Shown here piece after piece: positions 31,890 to 41,129 of a stretch of 64,000 nucleotides of DNA. Every line of letters begins with the position of its first letter. Positions within the stretch are counted from its first letter, which is position 1. The stretch comes from an uncultured Tolumonas sp. (GTDB lineage: Bacteria; Pseudomonadota; Gammaproteobacteria; Enterobacterales; Aeromonadaceae). The DNA is taken from assembly GCF_963556105.2 (NCBI RefSeq), contig NZ_OY829945.1, positions 415,001 to 479,000 of the forward strand, in the 5' to 3' direction. The notes below the pieces were generated by a model. It was not told the DNA's origin. It saw only the letters and a program-made list of their open reading frames with translations, and searched no databases. A program made the position numbers and the translations under genes.

Positions 31890-32642
31890 ATGGTAATTCG
31901 CTGGTGCATTACTGCATTGTTAATGTTGTGTTCTCTGCAGCTGTCGTTTTCCGCGTCAGCTGCAACGCCAGTTGATGATTTAGAACTGGATACATTGCCA
32001 GTGACACAAGTTAACCCGGCAGATAAAGATAAACCGATGGTGGTTTTTTTCTCCGGCGATGGTGGCTGGGCGGAACTGGACACCACGGTATCTGAGAATC
32101 TGGTCAAACAGGGGATGCCGGTTGTTGGCTGGAGTACGCTGACTTATTTCTGGAGCTTCAAGACACCAGAACAGACCACTAAAGATTTTCAGCGGATCTT
32201 GGCGTATTACTCGAAAGCATGGCAACGTTCCCGAGTTATCTTGATTGGTTATTCATTCGGCGCAGAAACATTCCCCTTTGCGGTTAATCGCCTATCGCCG
32301 GAATATCGCAAAATGATCGTAGGTGGTGTGATGCTGGTGCCGTCGATCAGCTCCAATTTCGAAATTCATGTATCCGACTGGTTACAAACCAGTGCTGCTG
32401 GCCGTTATCCAACGCTGCCGGAAGTGAAAAAAATTCAGGATATACCGCTGTTATGCATGTACAGCGAAGTTGAAGAGGGCGATCTTTGTCCGCTGTTAAG
32501 CAAACAGAGCAACGTGACACTGACGCAACTTTCTGGCGGGCATAATTTTGGTAAGCGCTATTCGTTGATCACGAAAAAGATCCTGCAAGCGATGGCACCT
32601 GCGATTCAAGTGCCTGCCAGCCAAGCCGCACCAGCCAAGTAA
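31890..32642 (+). CDS. virJ: VirJ/AcvB-family periplasmic protein, probable lysyl-phosphatidylglycerol hydrolase
   Basis: An exported alpha/beta-hydrolase-like protein of 250 residues with a signal peptide (VIRWCITALLMLCSLQLSFSASA). The VirJ signature FFSGDGGWAELD and the nucleophile elbow IGYSFGAE are present. A late SGGHNFGKRY provides the His. In Agrobacterium the homologue AcvB is known to hydrolyse lysyl-phosphatidylglycerol made by the MprF-type synthase LpiA. The tight coupling to mprF here (eight bases, GGAG in the gap) supports the same role of trimming the lipid. The C-terminus is Ala/Pro/Gln-rich. Confidence 0.85.
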   Translation: MVIRWCITALLMLCSLQLSFSASAATPVDDLELDTLPVTQVNPADKDKPMVVFFSGDGGWAELDTTVSENLVKQGMPVVGWSTLTYFWSFKTPEQTTKDFQRILAYYSKAWQRSRVILIGYSFGAETFPFAVNRLSPEYRKMIVGGVMLVPSISSNFEIHVSDWLQTSAAGRYPTLPEVKKIQDIPLLCMYSEVEEGDLCPLLSKQSNVTLTQLSGGHNFGKRYSLITKKILQAMAPAIQVPASQAAPAK

Positions 32643-32662
32643 TTCAACAATATTCACGATAT

Positions 32663-32693
32663 GAAAACAGCACTTAATGTGCTGTTTTTTTTG
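32663..32693. terminator. Convergent terminator after virJ
   Basis: AAAACAGCAC / GTGCTGTTTT around TTAAT is followed by further T residues. It overlaps the last codons of the leftward M48 gene (stop at 32674), so it mainly serves mprF-virJ. Confidence 0.88.
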
Positions 32694-34671
32694 TCTCGTT
32701 TAAAATTTGCGGTGGCGGGATCGGGCAATCCAGACAATAGGTTAGCATCTGGAATAACTCGGCTTCATGGGCCGATATTTTTCCATCGTATTCGATCGCT
32801 CTCACTATAGCCTGTAAGAAATTAAAGCGGATCGCTGGGCTGCTTTGTTGTAGCTGATCTAATGCATTGCCGAGCACATCCTGTGTGGGCGGCGGCTGTA
32901 ATGTGAGCGCAGCTTGTGGTAATTGCGCAACGCCCGCGGAAAAAATGCGCGCAGTATCCTGGTCGTTATCGGCCTGATAAGCCAGATAACTGAGCCATTG
33001 TTCTATGGCTGGCATGACGGTGTTGATGTCCCGATATTTTACAAACTGACGCGCCTCATGACTAAAGTGCGGAGTCAGCTGATGGGTCAGCATGCGGTAA
33101 AGTAACCATTCCGCAAACGAGGTTTGCTGGTCGGCTTGGATCAATTGCCACAGCATGTTGTGAAATGCTTGATATTGTTCTGCTGTCAGCTCTTTGAGTG
33201 ATGGGATCGCCAGCTCAACCAGCGCCAGTCGTAGACCACAAGGAATTTTCTGTTGTGCCAAAGCAGCAACCGCCGATGTTTCTTGCCCTAATAAATCACG
33301 TTGTATCTGCCGTGTGGGTTGATCATCGGCTAATACCAGACGGTATAGCAAGAAACGCGCATCAAAGGGCGAACGGGCAGCCTTTACCAAGGTATCAGGT
33401 AATAATGGCAACCACTCACTGGGTGCGGTCGTGTCATATAACACGGGCTCTGTTTCTGAAGTCGGCCCTTGCGGCGTATTATTTTGCGTATCTGGCACGA
33501 CAGCATTGGGTTTATCTACCGGCGCAAGAGCCAGCGCGCTTTGCGCTAACAACAAGGTTGCCAGATCACTATTGCCGGCGGCTTTTAGCTGGACGGCGGC
33601 AGTAAATGCAGATGGCAACGGCGGTGGCGGCTCATCGGCCATTGGTTGCAGATTGGAATAATACATACCATCCCAATCAGGCTCTAAGCGTCGGATCCGC
33701 TCTTGTAACGGGGGATGACTCGCCAGCCAACCGCGAAAATTCTGCGATAATCCCTGGCTGAAAAACAGATGACTAAATGTTTCCGCCTGTGGGTGGAAGA
33801 TCAGCGAGGCATAACGATGTCCGCCGACTTTTTTTAAGGCACTGGCGAGCGGTGCTGAATAGCGGGTGAATTGTACTGCGGAGGCATCGGCCAGAAATTC
33901 GCGTTGCCGATTCAGTGCTGATTTCATCAGCTTTCCCCAAACAGTACCAGCGGCACCCAGTAACATCAGGGTTAAACCAAAAAAAGGCACGGCAGAACTG
34001 CTTTTGTTTTGCGAGCCGCCTAAGCCATGATGATGACGTCCTCGACCTGTGCCTTGCGATAACCAACGCCCGAGTTCACCGAGAAACATCAAACTACCAA
34101 TTAGTGCTGCCAATTGCTGATTCAACCGTATATCACCATGTTGAATATGGCTGAATTCATGCGCGACGACCGCTTGTAACTCATCGCGTGTGAGATAACT
34201 GATTGCACCTTGCGTTACCACTATGACCGCATCATTAATGCCCATGCCGGCAGCAAAGGCATTGATCCCGGGTTCTTCATCCAGCACATACACACTCGGT
34301 ACTGGCATCCCCGCGGCCAGCGCCATCTCTTCCACGACATTTCGCAGTCGATGATCGCCAGGATCTTGTGTATTCACGTGTACATAACGGGCACCGAGTG
34401 TTTCGGCCACTACCCGGCCACCTTTACATAAGCTGGAATATTTCAGCAGTGTGATCAGCACTAAGGCGGCGAAAATGGTGATATTACCGATCACGTACCA
34501 ATGCCAGAATTGGCTGTTGGTATCGATATGGATCACCTGATCGGTCAGCTGCCACAGGAATAAACCGGCCAGCGTCAGTGCGGCTGATAAACTGATGAGG
34601 CCTGCGAAAAACAGAATGAGCAAGCGCGTGCTGAGCTTTTTTGCTTGATCCTGATAACGATAAAAATCCAT
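32674..34671 (-). CDS. M48-family membrane metalloprotease with a C-terminal TerB-like segment
   Basis: A 665-residue inner-membrane protein. Two helices lie near residues 17-41 and 59-77, then an HtpX-like M48 domain. Zinc ligands are HEFSH (His171, His175; catalytic Glu172) and Glu258 in NRQREFLADASAVQFT. A His/Gly-rich stretch and a further hydrophobic segment separate them. After residue 350 is a long helical region rich in Ala, Leu and Gln. It ends in AIEYDGKISAHEAELFQML, which resembles TerB-like domains. The architecture and the lemA gene 13 bases upstream define a known LemA-M48 pair whose substrates are not settled; a role in envelope quality control is inference. Confidence 0.88.
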   Translation of the reverse strand: MDFYRYQDQAKKLSTRLLILFFAGLISLSAALTLAGLFLWQLTDQVIHIDTNSQFWHWYVIGNITIFAALVLITLLKYSSLCKGGRVVAETLGARYVHVNTQDPGDHRLRNVVEEMALAAGMPVPSVYVLDEEPGINAFAAGMGINDAVIVVTQGAISYLTRDELQAVVAHEFSHIQHGDIRLNQQLAALIGSLMFLGELGRWLSQGTGRGRHHHGLGGSQNKSSSAVPFFGLTLMLLGAAGTVWGKLMKSALNRQREFLADASAVQFTRYSAPLASALKKVGGHRYASLIFHPQAETFSHLFFSQGLSQNFRGWLASHPPLQERIRRLEPDWDGMYYSNLQPMADEPPPPLPSAFTAAVQLKAAGNSDLATLLLAQSALALAPVDKPNAVVPDTQNNTPQGPTSETEPVLYDTTAPSEWLPLLPDTLVKAARSPFDARFLLYRLVLADDQPTRQIQRDLLGQETSAVAALAQQKIPCGLRLALVELAIPSLKELTAEQYQAFHNMLWQLIQADQQTSFAEWLLYRMLTHQLTPHFSHEARQFVKYRDINTVMPAIEQWLSYLAYQADNDQDTARIFSAGVAQLPQAALTLQPPPTQDVLGNALDQLQQSSPAIRFNFLQAIVRAIEYDGKISAHEAELFQMLTYCLDCPIPPPQILNETKKTAH

Positions 34672-34684
34672 GAGTTATCCGTAC

Positions 34685-35278
34685 TTAGAAGCTGACTTTT
34701 GGTGCTTGGCGGTATTCCTGTGGATTTTCTATTTCCAGTAATGAAGCATCGGTTGTATGTCCAAAACGGTTAGCAACTAATGTATTAGGGAATTGATTAC
34801 GATAAATGTTGTAGGCGGTCACGCTGTCATTAAATCCTTGGCGAGCGAAAGCGACGCGGTTTTCTGTGGCCGTCAGCTCTTCGGATAATTGCAGCATGTT
34901 TTGATTTGCTTTTAGATCAGGATAGGCTTCGATCTGCACACTCAGACCTTGCAAGGCACCCTGTAGTTGTTGTTCAGCAGCAGCCAATTGTTGCATTGCC
35001 TGTGAACTGCCTGGCGCTGCGGTTGCCGCTTTTAGCCCGGCCAGTGCTGCGTTACGAGCTTCGGTTACTGCTGTCAGGGTTTGGCTTTCATGTTGTAAAT
35101 AACCCTTCGCTGTTTCGACCAGATTCGGGATCAAGTCATAACGGCGCTTGAGTTGTACTTCGATTTGCGCAAAGCCATTCTGATAACGGCCTTTGAGTGT
35201 CACCAATTGGTTATAAATAGAAATTAACCAGAATGTTACGAGCAAGAGCAGCCCTAACACCACCAGAAATCCGGTCAT
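34685..35278 (-). CDS. lemA: LemA family protein
   Basis: A 197-residue protein with one N-terminal membrane helix (MTGFLVVLGLLLLVTFWLISI). A helical domain follows with the LemA hallmarks YNQLVTLKGRYQNGFAQIEV, LKRRYDLIPNLVETAKGYL and NIYRNQFPNTLVA. It probably exposes its helical bundle to the periplasm or cytosol at the membrane. It lies directly upstream of the M48 protease gene and is certainly co-transcribed with it. The molecular function of LemA is not established. Confidence 0.93.
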   Translation of the reverse strand: MTGFLVVLGLLLLVTFWLISIYNQLVTLKGRYQNGFAQIEVQLKRRYDLIPNLVETAKGYLQHESQTLTAVTEARNAALAGLKAATAAPGSSQAMQQLAAAEQQLQGALQGLSVQIEAYPDLKANQNMLQLSEELTATENRVAFARQGFNDSVTAYNIYRNQFPNTLVANRFGHTTDASLLEIENPQEYRQAPKVSF

Positions 35279-35387
35279 AAATTACATCCCTGTTTTAATG
35301 TCTATGCTGTTACAGAGTGTAGTGCAAATAGGGTGTTAGTCGCATCCTTTAATGAGGATGGCGGTGAGGTGATCACGAAATGAGGGA

Positions 35388-35445
35388 CCGGGAGGCACAG
35401 AAGAGTTGGTTATCACTGGTCAGGGTAATAAGTCCGACCTCCCGG
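35388..35445. repeat. Inverted repeat in the lemA-asr gap
   Basis: CCGGGAGG (35388-35395) and CCTCCCGG (35438-35445) are perfect inverted copies 42 bases apart, in an otherwise non-coding gap. The terminator at 35459-35480 follows 13 bases later on the plus strand, so a short rightward RNA of about 100 bases is conceivable. No convincing promoter was found. Confidence 0.5.
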
Positions 35446-35452
35446 ATAACAG

Positions 35453-35480
35453 AAAAGAGGGGAAGTTGCCTTCCCCTTTT
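35453..35480. terminator. Terminator downstream of the Asr-like gene
   Basis: GGGGAAG / CTTCCCC around TTGC. On the minus strand TCTTTTC follows and on the plus strand TTTT follows, so it can act both ways. It stands 34 bases after the stop of the leftward basic-protein gene. Confidence 0.85.
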
Positions 35481-35514
35481 AACGTACAGCAGCGTACTGC
35501 TAAGTCACACTGGA

Positions 35515-35781
35515 TTATTGTGCTGGAGTAGCTGGTGCTACTTCAGCTGGAGCTGGTTTTACCACTTTTTTCTTAGCAACTGCTTTGTGTGCTTTTTTCT
35601 TCGCAACAGTTTTGTGTACCGCAGTGGCTTTTTTATGGGTTACTTTTTTAACCGCAGCTTTCGCTGGTGCAGCAGCTTCGGTTGTCGCAGCTGCAGAAAC
35701 TGGAGCGGTATCAGCTGCCGCAGCAGCGAAAGAAGCCAGACCAATAACACCAGCAACAGCAACAGCAATCAGTTTTTTCAT
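35515..35781 (-). CDS. Small Lys/Ala-rich exported protein, Asr-like
   Basis: An 88-residue exported protein. The ATG at 35781 has GGAG nine bases upstream and begins a signal peptide (MKKLIAVAVAGVIGLASFAAA); 17 codons of open frame upstream are ignored. The mature part is low complexity: an Ala/Thr stretch, then repeated lysine-rich units (KKVTHKK, VAKKKAHKAVAKKK), then Pro/Ala. Size, signal peptide and composition resemble the acid-shock protein Asr of enterobacteria, which acts as a periplasmic basic chaperone or buffer. Low complexity makes homology uncertain. Its plus-strand shadow frames are not genes. Confidence 0.65.
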   Translation of the reverse strand: MKKLIAVAVAGVIGLASFAAAAADTAPVSAAATTEAAAPAKAAVKKVTHKKATAVHKTVAKKKAHKAVAKKKVVKPAPAEVAPATPAQ

Positions 35782-35971
35782 ATCGGTTACTCCAGTATGT
35801 AGAAATGAGTTATGGCCGTTTCGTTTGACCATGAACAGATAGTAGATCTGAGTTGTCGAGTGTTCAGTGCGTGAATGGTATCGAGGTGTAACTGATTGTA
35901 CGTCTCAGGTGGTCAGGTAAAAAATTTTCCCTGAGCACCTGAGTGTTCTGATGAGTGTTGGGAGCAGTAGA

Positions 35972-38161
35972 TTAAAGCGCTTCCAGACGGGCATAAGCTA
36001 CAACCAGCCATTTACTGCCTGCAGTAGCGAAATTAACTTGGATCCGGCTTTGTGCTCCGACACCTTCATAATTCAGCACCACACCCTCCCCAAAAGTAGG
36101 ATGAAGTACCCGTTGCCCCAGTTTAAAACCGGTACTGCTGAAGCTGTCTTGCAGACGTTCCTGACTAAAATGCCCTTGTGATTGTGCGCTGTTGCTCCAG
36201 CTCACCTGTGTGCGTAAGCGGATCTCTTCCAGACAGTCACTCGGTAGCTCTTTGAGAAAACGGCTGGGGCGGTTGTAGCTCTCTTTGCCGTATAACCGAC
36301 GGCTTTCAGCATGCGTCAGATAGAGTTTTTGCATGGCACGGGTCATACCGACATAACAGAGGCGGCGTTCTTCTTCGAGACGGCCGGGTTCTTCTGAACT
36401 TTGTTGGCTGGGGAACATGCCTTCTTCAACGCCAACCATAAACACTAGCGGGAATTCCAACCCTTTGGCGCTGTGCAGCGTCATCAGCTGCACGGCTTCT
36501 TCAAATTCATCAGCCTGCTTGTCACCCGACTCCAGCGTGGCGTGCGCCAGAAAGGCGGTGAGCGGGCTCATATCCAGATATTCTTCAGCAGGGCGGAACA
36601 AACGGGTCGCGTTGACCAGCTCTTCTAAGTTTTCGATCCGCGACTGGCCTTTTTCCCCTTTCTCGTTTTCATAATGCGTCCACAAACCAGATTGACGGAT
36701 CACGCGGTCAACCTGCACATGCAGCGGTAATTCTTCGGTGTCGCTTTCCAGCTGATTGATCAGGGCCAGGAAATGACGTACGGCACTGGCGGCACGCCCG
36801 GCCAATACACCCTGTTCGCACAGCTGCCAGGCGGCTTGCCACAGGTTCAGACTGCGATCGCGTGCGGCTTCGCGGATCAAACCTAAGGTGCGATCGCCGA
36901 TACCACGTGTTGGTGTATTCACCACACGCTCGAACGAGGCATCATCGCCATGATTGCTGACCAACCGCAGATAGGCGAGGGCATCTTTAATTTCTTGTCG
37001 TTCAAAGAAACGCAGGCCGCCATAGATCCGGTAGGGCAGTAATTCCTGCATCAAGGCTTCTTCCAGAATGCGCGACTGGGCGTTATTACGATACAGAATG
37101 GCCGCATCCAGCAGGCTGTTACCTTGCTCACGCCAGGCTTTTAGCCTTCCGACGATAAAACGGGCTTCATCCACTTCGTTAAACGCGGCATAAACTGAGA
37201 TGGCTTCGCCGGCGACACCGTCGGTCCATAATTCTTTACCCAAACGGGCGGAGTTATTGGCGATCAGCTGGTTGGCCGCTTTCAGTATGGTGCTGGTGGA
37301 GCGGTAGTTTTGCTCCAGACGGATGGTCTGCACGTCAGAGAAATCCTGCATGAAACGCTGAATATTTTCGACCCGGGCACCACGCCAGCCATAGATCGAC
37401 TGATCATCGTCACCAACGATCATCACCTTGCTGCTGTCTCCGGCCAGCATGCGGATCCAGGCGTATTGAATACCGTTGGTATCTTGAAATTCATCAACCA
37501 AAATATGACGGAAGCGTTGCTGGTAATGTTCCAGCAGATGCGGTTTATTCAGCCATAATTCGTGCGCTCGTAGCAGTAATTCGGCAAAATCGACCAAGCC
37601 GGCGCGATCGCAGGTGGCTTGATAGGTGGCATAAATTTGCTGATAGATCCGACCGACCGGATCAAAGGCATCAATGTGTTGCGGGCGTAAACCTTCATCT
37701 TTCTTGTTATTGATATAACCGGCCACTGCGCGTGGCACCCACTGTTTCTCGTCCAGATTCAGGTTACGTAAAATACGTTTCAGCAGGCGCAATTGATCGT
37801 CACTGTCGATGATCTGGAAATCCTCCGGCAGATTGGCATCCAGCGGATGCGCACGCAGCAGGCGATGCGCCAGACCATGGAAAGTACCGATCCACATGCC
37901 ACCGCGTCCGGCGCCCAGGCTACTGCCTAGCAGACGTTCAATACGCCCACGCATTTCTGCCGAGGCTTTGTTGGTGAAGGTCACTGCCAAGATGCTGTGT
38001 GGTGAAACCTGTTCTATTTGCAGTAACCAGGCAATACGATGGACTAACACACGGGTTTTACCACTACCAGCACCTGCCAGCACCAGCATGTTTTGTTGCG
38101 GGGCGGCAACCACATCCCGTTGTTTATCGTTCAGGCCATCCAGCAGGTGGGAGATATCCAT
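35972..38161 (-). CDS. uvrD: DNA helicase II (UvrD)
   Basis: A superfamily 1A 3'-5' helicase of 729 residues for nucleotide excision repair, mismatch repair and removal of proteins from DNA. Motif Q and Walker A are LNDKQRDVV and AGAGSGKT. Motif Ia is TFTNKASAEMRGRI, motif II DEFQDTN, motif III GDDDQSIYGWRGA, motif IV LEQNYRST, motif V LMTLHSAKGLEFP and motif VI CYVGMTRAMQKLYLTHA. The C-terminal Tudor-like end is present (GQRVLHPTFGEGVVLNYEG). The ATG at 38161 follows GGAG. A degenerate LexA box lies upstream. Confidence 0.97.
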   Translation of the reverse strand: MDISHLLDGLNDKQRDVVAAPQQNMLVLAGAGSGKTRVLVHRIAWLLQIEQVSPHSILAVTFTNKASAEMRGRIERLLGSSLGAGRGGMWIGTFHGLAHRLLRAHPLDANLPEDFQIIDSDDQLRLLKRILRNLNLDEKQWVPRAVAGYINNKKDEGLRPQHIDAFDPVGRIYQQIYATYQATCDRAGLVDFAELLLRAHELWLNKPHLLEHYQQRFRHILVDEFQDTNGIQYAWIRMLAGDSSKVMIVGDDDQSIYGWRGARVENIQRFMQDFSDVQTIRLEQNYRSTSTILKAANQLIANNSARLGKELWTDGVAGEAISVYAAFNEVDEARFIVGRLKAWREQGNSLLDAAILYRNNAQSRILEEALMQELLPYRIYGGLRFFERQEIKDALAYLRLVSNHGDDASFERVVNTPTRGIGDRTLGLIREAARDRSLNLWQAAWQLCEQGVLAGRAASAVRHFLALINQLESDTEELPLHVQVDRVIRQSGLWTHYENEKGEKGQSRIENLEELVNATRLFRPAEEYLDMSPLTAFLAHATLESGDKQADEFEEAVQLMTLHSAKGLEFPLVFMVGVEEGMFPSQQSSEEPGRLEEERRLCYVGMTRAMQKLYLTHAESRRLYGKESYNRPSRFLKELPSDCLEEIRLRTQVSWSNSAQSQGHFSQERLQDSFSSTGFKLGQRVLHPTFGEGVVLNYEGVGAQSRIQVNFATAGSKWLVVAYARLEAL

Positions 38162-38201
38162 CGCAGCTCCAGAAATAGTACGCCACCCGCGCGATTTAGG
38201 G

Positions 38202-38217
38202 GTGGGTTTTTATACAG
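38202..38217 (-). promoter_or_regulatory. Degenerate LexA box candidate upstream of uvrD
   Basis: The minus strand reads CTGTATAAAAACCCAC. It keeps the full left half CTGTATA and resembles the E. coli uvrD SOS box, but the right triplet is CAC rather than CAG. It is 41-56 bases before the uvrD start, a suitable position. Confidence 0.4.
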
Positions 38218-38259
38218 TGAAAAGAGTATACCTGTTGTTACGCACAGACCCAACAGACA

Positions 38260-38283
38260 AAAAAGCCGGGGCAGGCCCCGGCT
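38260..38283 (-). terminator. Terminator downstream of kup
   Basis: On the minus strand GCCGGGGC, CTGC and CCCCGGC are followed by TTTTTTG. It lies 17 bases after the kup stop codon and between kup and the uvrD promoter. Confidence 0.92.
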
Positions 38284-38299
38284 CGTCGAATAAATAGAT

Positions 38300-40183
38300 T
38301 TACACTTCGACCTGAACGCCCATTTCCACCACCCGATCGGCGGGCACGTGAATGAAGTCGTTGGTACGCAGTGAATTTTTGCTCATCCAAATAAATAAGG
38401 CTGCGCGTAACCGAGCGACGATAGAGCGGTGAGACGGGATAAGCGTTTCACGCGACAGAAAGAAGGTAGTGTTATTCAGATTGAATGACATCCCTTTCAT
38501 CGCACAACGACGGAACACTTCATTCACTTCTGGTGCCTCATGGAAGCCATAAGTGACTGAAATTCGCCAGATATTATTGGGTAATTCTTTGATTTCTATA
38601 TGCTGATCGGGGTCAACATAAGGGACATCTTGAGTACGGAACGTCATCAAAACGATGCGCTCGTGCAGTACATGGTTATGATTTAAATTATGTAACAACG
38701 CATGCGGAATGCCTTGTGGCGTTCGAGACAAGTAAATAGCAGTGCCAGGCACTTTCGCTGGTGACTCTTTGTCCACCATAGTTACAAATGCTTCCAATGG
38801 CATGCTCATACGACTGAGTTGTCGCAATAGTAGGAAGCGTTCCCACTTCCAGATTGCCATTACTGCAAATGTTAGTGCGCCAACCCCCAAAGGTAACCAG
38901 CCGCCCTCAAATACTTTTAGCAAGTTAGCCGCGAAAAAAGGGATATCGATACAGAGTAATGCGATTCCTAAATATTTCACAACGACACGAGACCAATCCC
39001 AATTATAGCGCGCGACATAGCACGCCAGGATGCTGGTGATTGCCATCGTTCCCGTTACCGCGATGCCGTATGCGGCGGCCAATTTGCTGGATTCGGCAAA
39101 AGTGGTAACGATAATTACGATGCAGAAAAACAGCAGCCAGTTAATAAATGGCATGTAAATCTGACCTTCTTCCACTGCTGACGTATGCAAAATAGTCATG
39201 TTGGGCAGATAACCCATCCGCACCGCTTGTCGGGTCATGGAGTATGCGCCAGAGATAACGGCTTGTGAGGCAATCACAGTCGCTGCTGTCGACAACAACA
39301 CCAGTGGTATTAATGCCCATGTTGGCGCTAATAGGAAAAATGGATTTTCCAATGCCGCTGGGTCAGACAAGATCAGCGCACCTTGACCAAAATAATTCAG
39401 GATCAATGCCGGGGAGACTAGTGTAAACCATGCCAACTGAATTGGATGTTTGCCAAAATGCCCCATGTCAGCATACAAAGCTTCACCCCCGGTGACGGAC
39501 AGAACTACGGCACCAAGAGCAATAAATGCGGTCATTTTATACTGGATGAAAAAGTGAAATGCCCATTTGGGGTGTAAAGCGGATAATACCGTCGGATTCG
39601 CAATAATTTGCTTTAAGCCTAAAATGCCCAAGACGAGGAACCAGCAAACCATGATCGGACCAAATAATCCTCCTACTTTTGCGGTCCCATGTTTTTGAAT
39701 AAAGAACAGCATAAAGAGTACGATCAAAGAACAGGGCACGACGAATTCTTTTAAATTGGGGGCGATGACTTGCATGCCTTCCAGTGCAGATAATACGGAA
39801 ACGGCAGGGGTAATAATGCTGTCGCCATAGAACAGTCCGCCACCAATGAGCCCTAATACTAATAATACAGTGGTCGTTTTAGGATCGGTATTGCGTCCAG
39901 CTAGTGACATTAGGGTTAATATTCCCCCCTCTCCACGGTTATCAGCTCGCAGCACAAAAGCCAAGTATTTAAGCGAAACAATCAGCACTTGTGACCAGAA
40001 GATCAGTGATAAAAAACCAAAGATCACAGGTTGAGTGGGAGCTAATCCAATATGCGGAGAAAAACATTCATGTAATGTATACAGCGGGCTGGTGCCGATA
40101 TCGCCATACACCACGCCGATAGCCGCCAGAGTAATGGCCGGTAATGATTGTTTCTGATGTGCATCCATGTGATTACTTGACAT
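38300..40183 (-). CDS. kup: Kup, low-affinity potassium uptake protein
   Basis: An inner-membrane K+:H+ symporter of 627 residues of the KUP/HAK/KT family. The family signatures [27 protein letters not shown] and [13 protein letters not shown] are present, with about twelve hydrophobic segments to residue 440. A cytosolic C-terminal domain ends [13 protein letters not shown]. The ATG at 40183 lies two bases after the upstream stop codon, with GAGG immediately before it. That spacing is poor, so either coupling to the upstream gene or the ATG at 40168 may be used. Confidence 0.96.
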   Translation of the reverse strand: MSSNHMDAHQKQSLPAITLAAIGVVYGDIGTSPLYTLHECFSPHIGLAPTQPVIFGFLSLIFWSQVLIVSLKYLAFVLRADNRGEGGILTLMSLAGRNTDPKTTTVLLVLGLIGGGLFYGDSIITPAVSVLSALEGMQVIAPNLKEFVVPCSLIVLFMLFFIQKHGTAKVGGLFGPIMVCWFLVLGILGLKQIIANPTVLSALHPKWAFHFFIQYKMTAFIALGAVVLSVTGGEALYADMGHFGKHPIQLAWFTLVSPALILNYFGQGALILSDPAALENPFFLLAPTWALIPLVLLSTAATVIASQAVISGAYSMTRQAVRMGYLPNMTILHTSAVEEGQIYMPFINWLLFFCIVIIVTTFAESSKLAAAYGIAVTGTMAITSILACYVARYNWDWSRVVVKYLGIALLCIDIPFFAANLLKVFEGGWLPLGVGALTFAVMAIWKWERFLLLRQLSRMSMPLEAFVTMVDKESPAKVPGTAIYLSRTPQGIPHALLHNLNHNHVLHERIVLMTFRTQDVPYVDPDQHIEIKELPNNIWRISVTYGFHEAPEVNEVFRRCAMKGMSFNLNNTTFFLSRETLIPSHRSIVARLRAALFIWMSKNSLRTNDFIHVPADRVVEMGVQVEV

Positions 40184-40185
40184 CC

Positions 40186-40866
40186 TCAGCGTTCAATGCG
40201 GCCAAAATGAATAGCCGGTTGCTCAGTTTCTTGTTTAACGGGTGTCTCGGTTTGTGGCTGTTGATGTTCTAAATTTTCCAGATAATCATGCACACGGAAA
40301 CGCTTGTTATGGAGCGGTGATGGTGGTTCTGGTCGTGCTGCTGGTGGTTCTTCGGTGTAGCCGGAAAAATCCTCACGATCGCGATTCAGGCGTGTTTTGT
40401 TGCGACTTGGTTTGGTGGCTGTTGTTCGTTCAGGCTCCGCCGCACGCTCTGCACGTGGTGCGGCTTTTTTGATCGTGGTGGATGGCATAAAAAATGACCG
40501 CAACAACCAACGTAGCGACAGGATACTGACCACAATAATGGCAACACCGACGGCAGCATAAACACGTCCACTACCGACAGAGGCAGATTCGATCAGTGGT
40601 TGCCAGTCGGATTGGGCGGCAATACTTTTTTCCAGTGCATCGGGGAATAGCATCCGGGCCATAAATAAAATATCGGCCAGTAATGTCGTGAGCACGCCGG
40701 TTTTAAATAGACCGGGCACTAACAGCAGTAACACACCGGCAAGAAACAGCATGACGCCGCCACCAATAAACAGGGTATCGACGAATTCAGCGACTGGTTC
40801 GGCTGATGCGAGCGAAGGTAGCAGCAGTAATCCGCAACTGAGTAGGCATTTTCTGATTTTGTTCAT
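40186..40866 (-). CDS. Uncharacterised membrane protein upstream of kup
   Basis: A 226-residue protein I do not recognise. A signal peptide or first helix ([16 protein letters not shown]) is followed by hydrophobic segments at about residues 30-52 ([22 protein letters not shown]), 57-72 and 102-122 ([21 protein letters not shown]). The C-terminal half is hydrophilic, rich in Arg, Pro, Glu and Gln, and probably disordered in the cytosol. The stop codon is two bases before the kup start, so the two are co-transcribed. A regulatory or accessory role for Kup is conjecture. Confidence 0.7.
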   Translation of the reverse strand: MNKIRKCLLSCGLLLLPSLASAEPVAEFVDTLFIGGGVMLFLAGVLLLLVPGLFKTGVLTTLLADILFMARMLFPDALEKSIAAQSDWQPLIESASVGSGRVYAAVGVAIIVVSILSLRWLLRSFFMPSTTIKKAAPRAERAAEPERTTATKPSRNKTRLNRDREDFSGYTEEPPAARPEPPSPLHNKRFRVHDYLENLEHQQPQTETPVKQETEQPAIHFGRIER

Positions 40867-40984
40867 ACAACCAAAACTGACTTAATTAAGGGTCTGTTAT
40901 TCGGCGCAATACTAGCACAGAAGCAATTATAAAGTGCATCGCTGGCGGAAAAACCAGCAATGATGCAAGGGAGTTGTGGCGGCA

Positions 40985-41021
40985 AAAAAGAAAAAAGGCT
41001 TCATATCAATGATATGAAGCC
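40985..41021 (-). terminator. Terminator of the RND efflux operon
   Basis: GGCTTCATATC and GATATGAAGCC form an 11-bp perfect stem around ATT. On the minus strand TTTTTTCTTTTTT follows. It is 109 bases after the oprM-type stop codon. Confidence 0.9.
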
Positions 41022-41129
41022 GGTTCGGCAAAACGCCGGAAAATACCAAAATAACCTGTTACTAGGTTAGAACCATCCTTTAACCGTTACGATTTAGTTT
41101 GGTTCCCTCATTTTGGCGATGACGATCCA

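Noticed and set aside
35380-35842. Plus-strand ORFs opposite the Asr-like gene
   Set aside because: Their low-complexity Ser/Phe/Cys composition mirrors the Lys/Ala codons of the real minus-strand gene.
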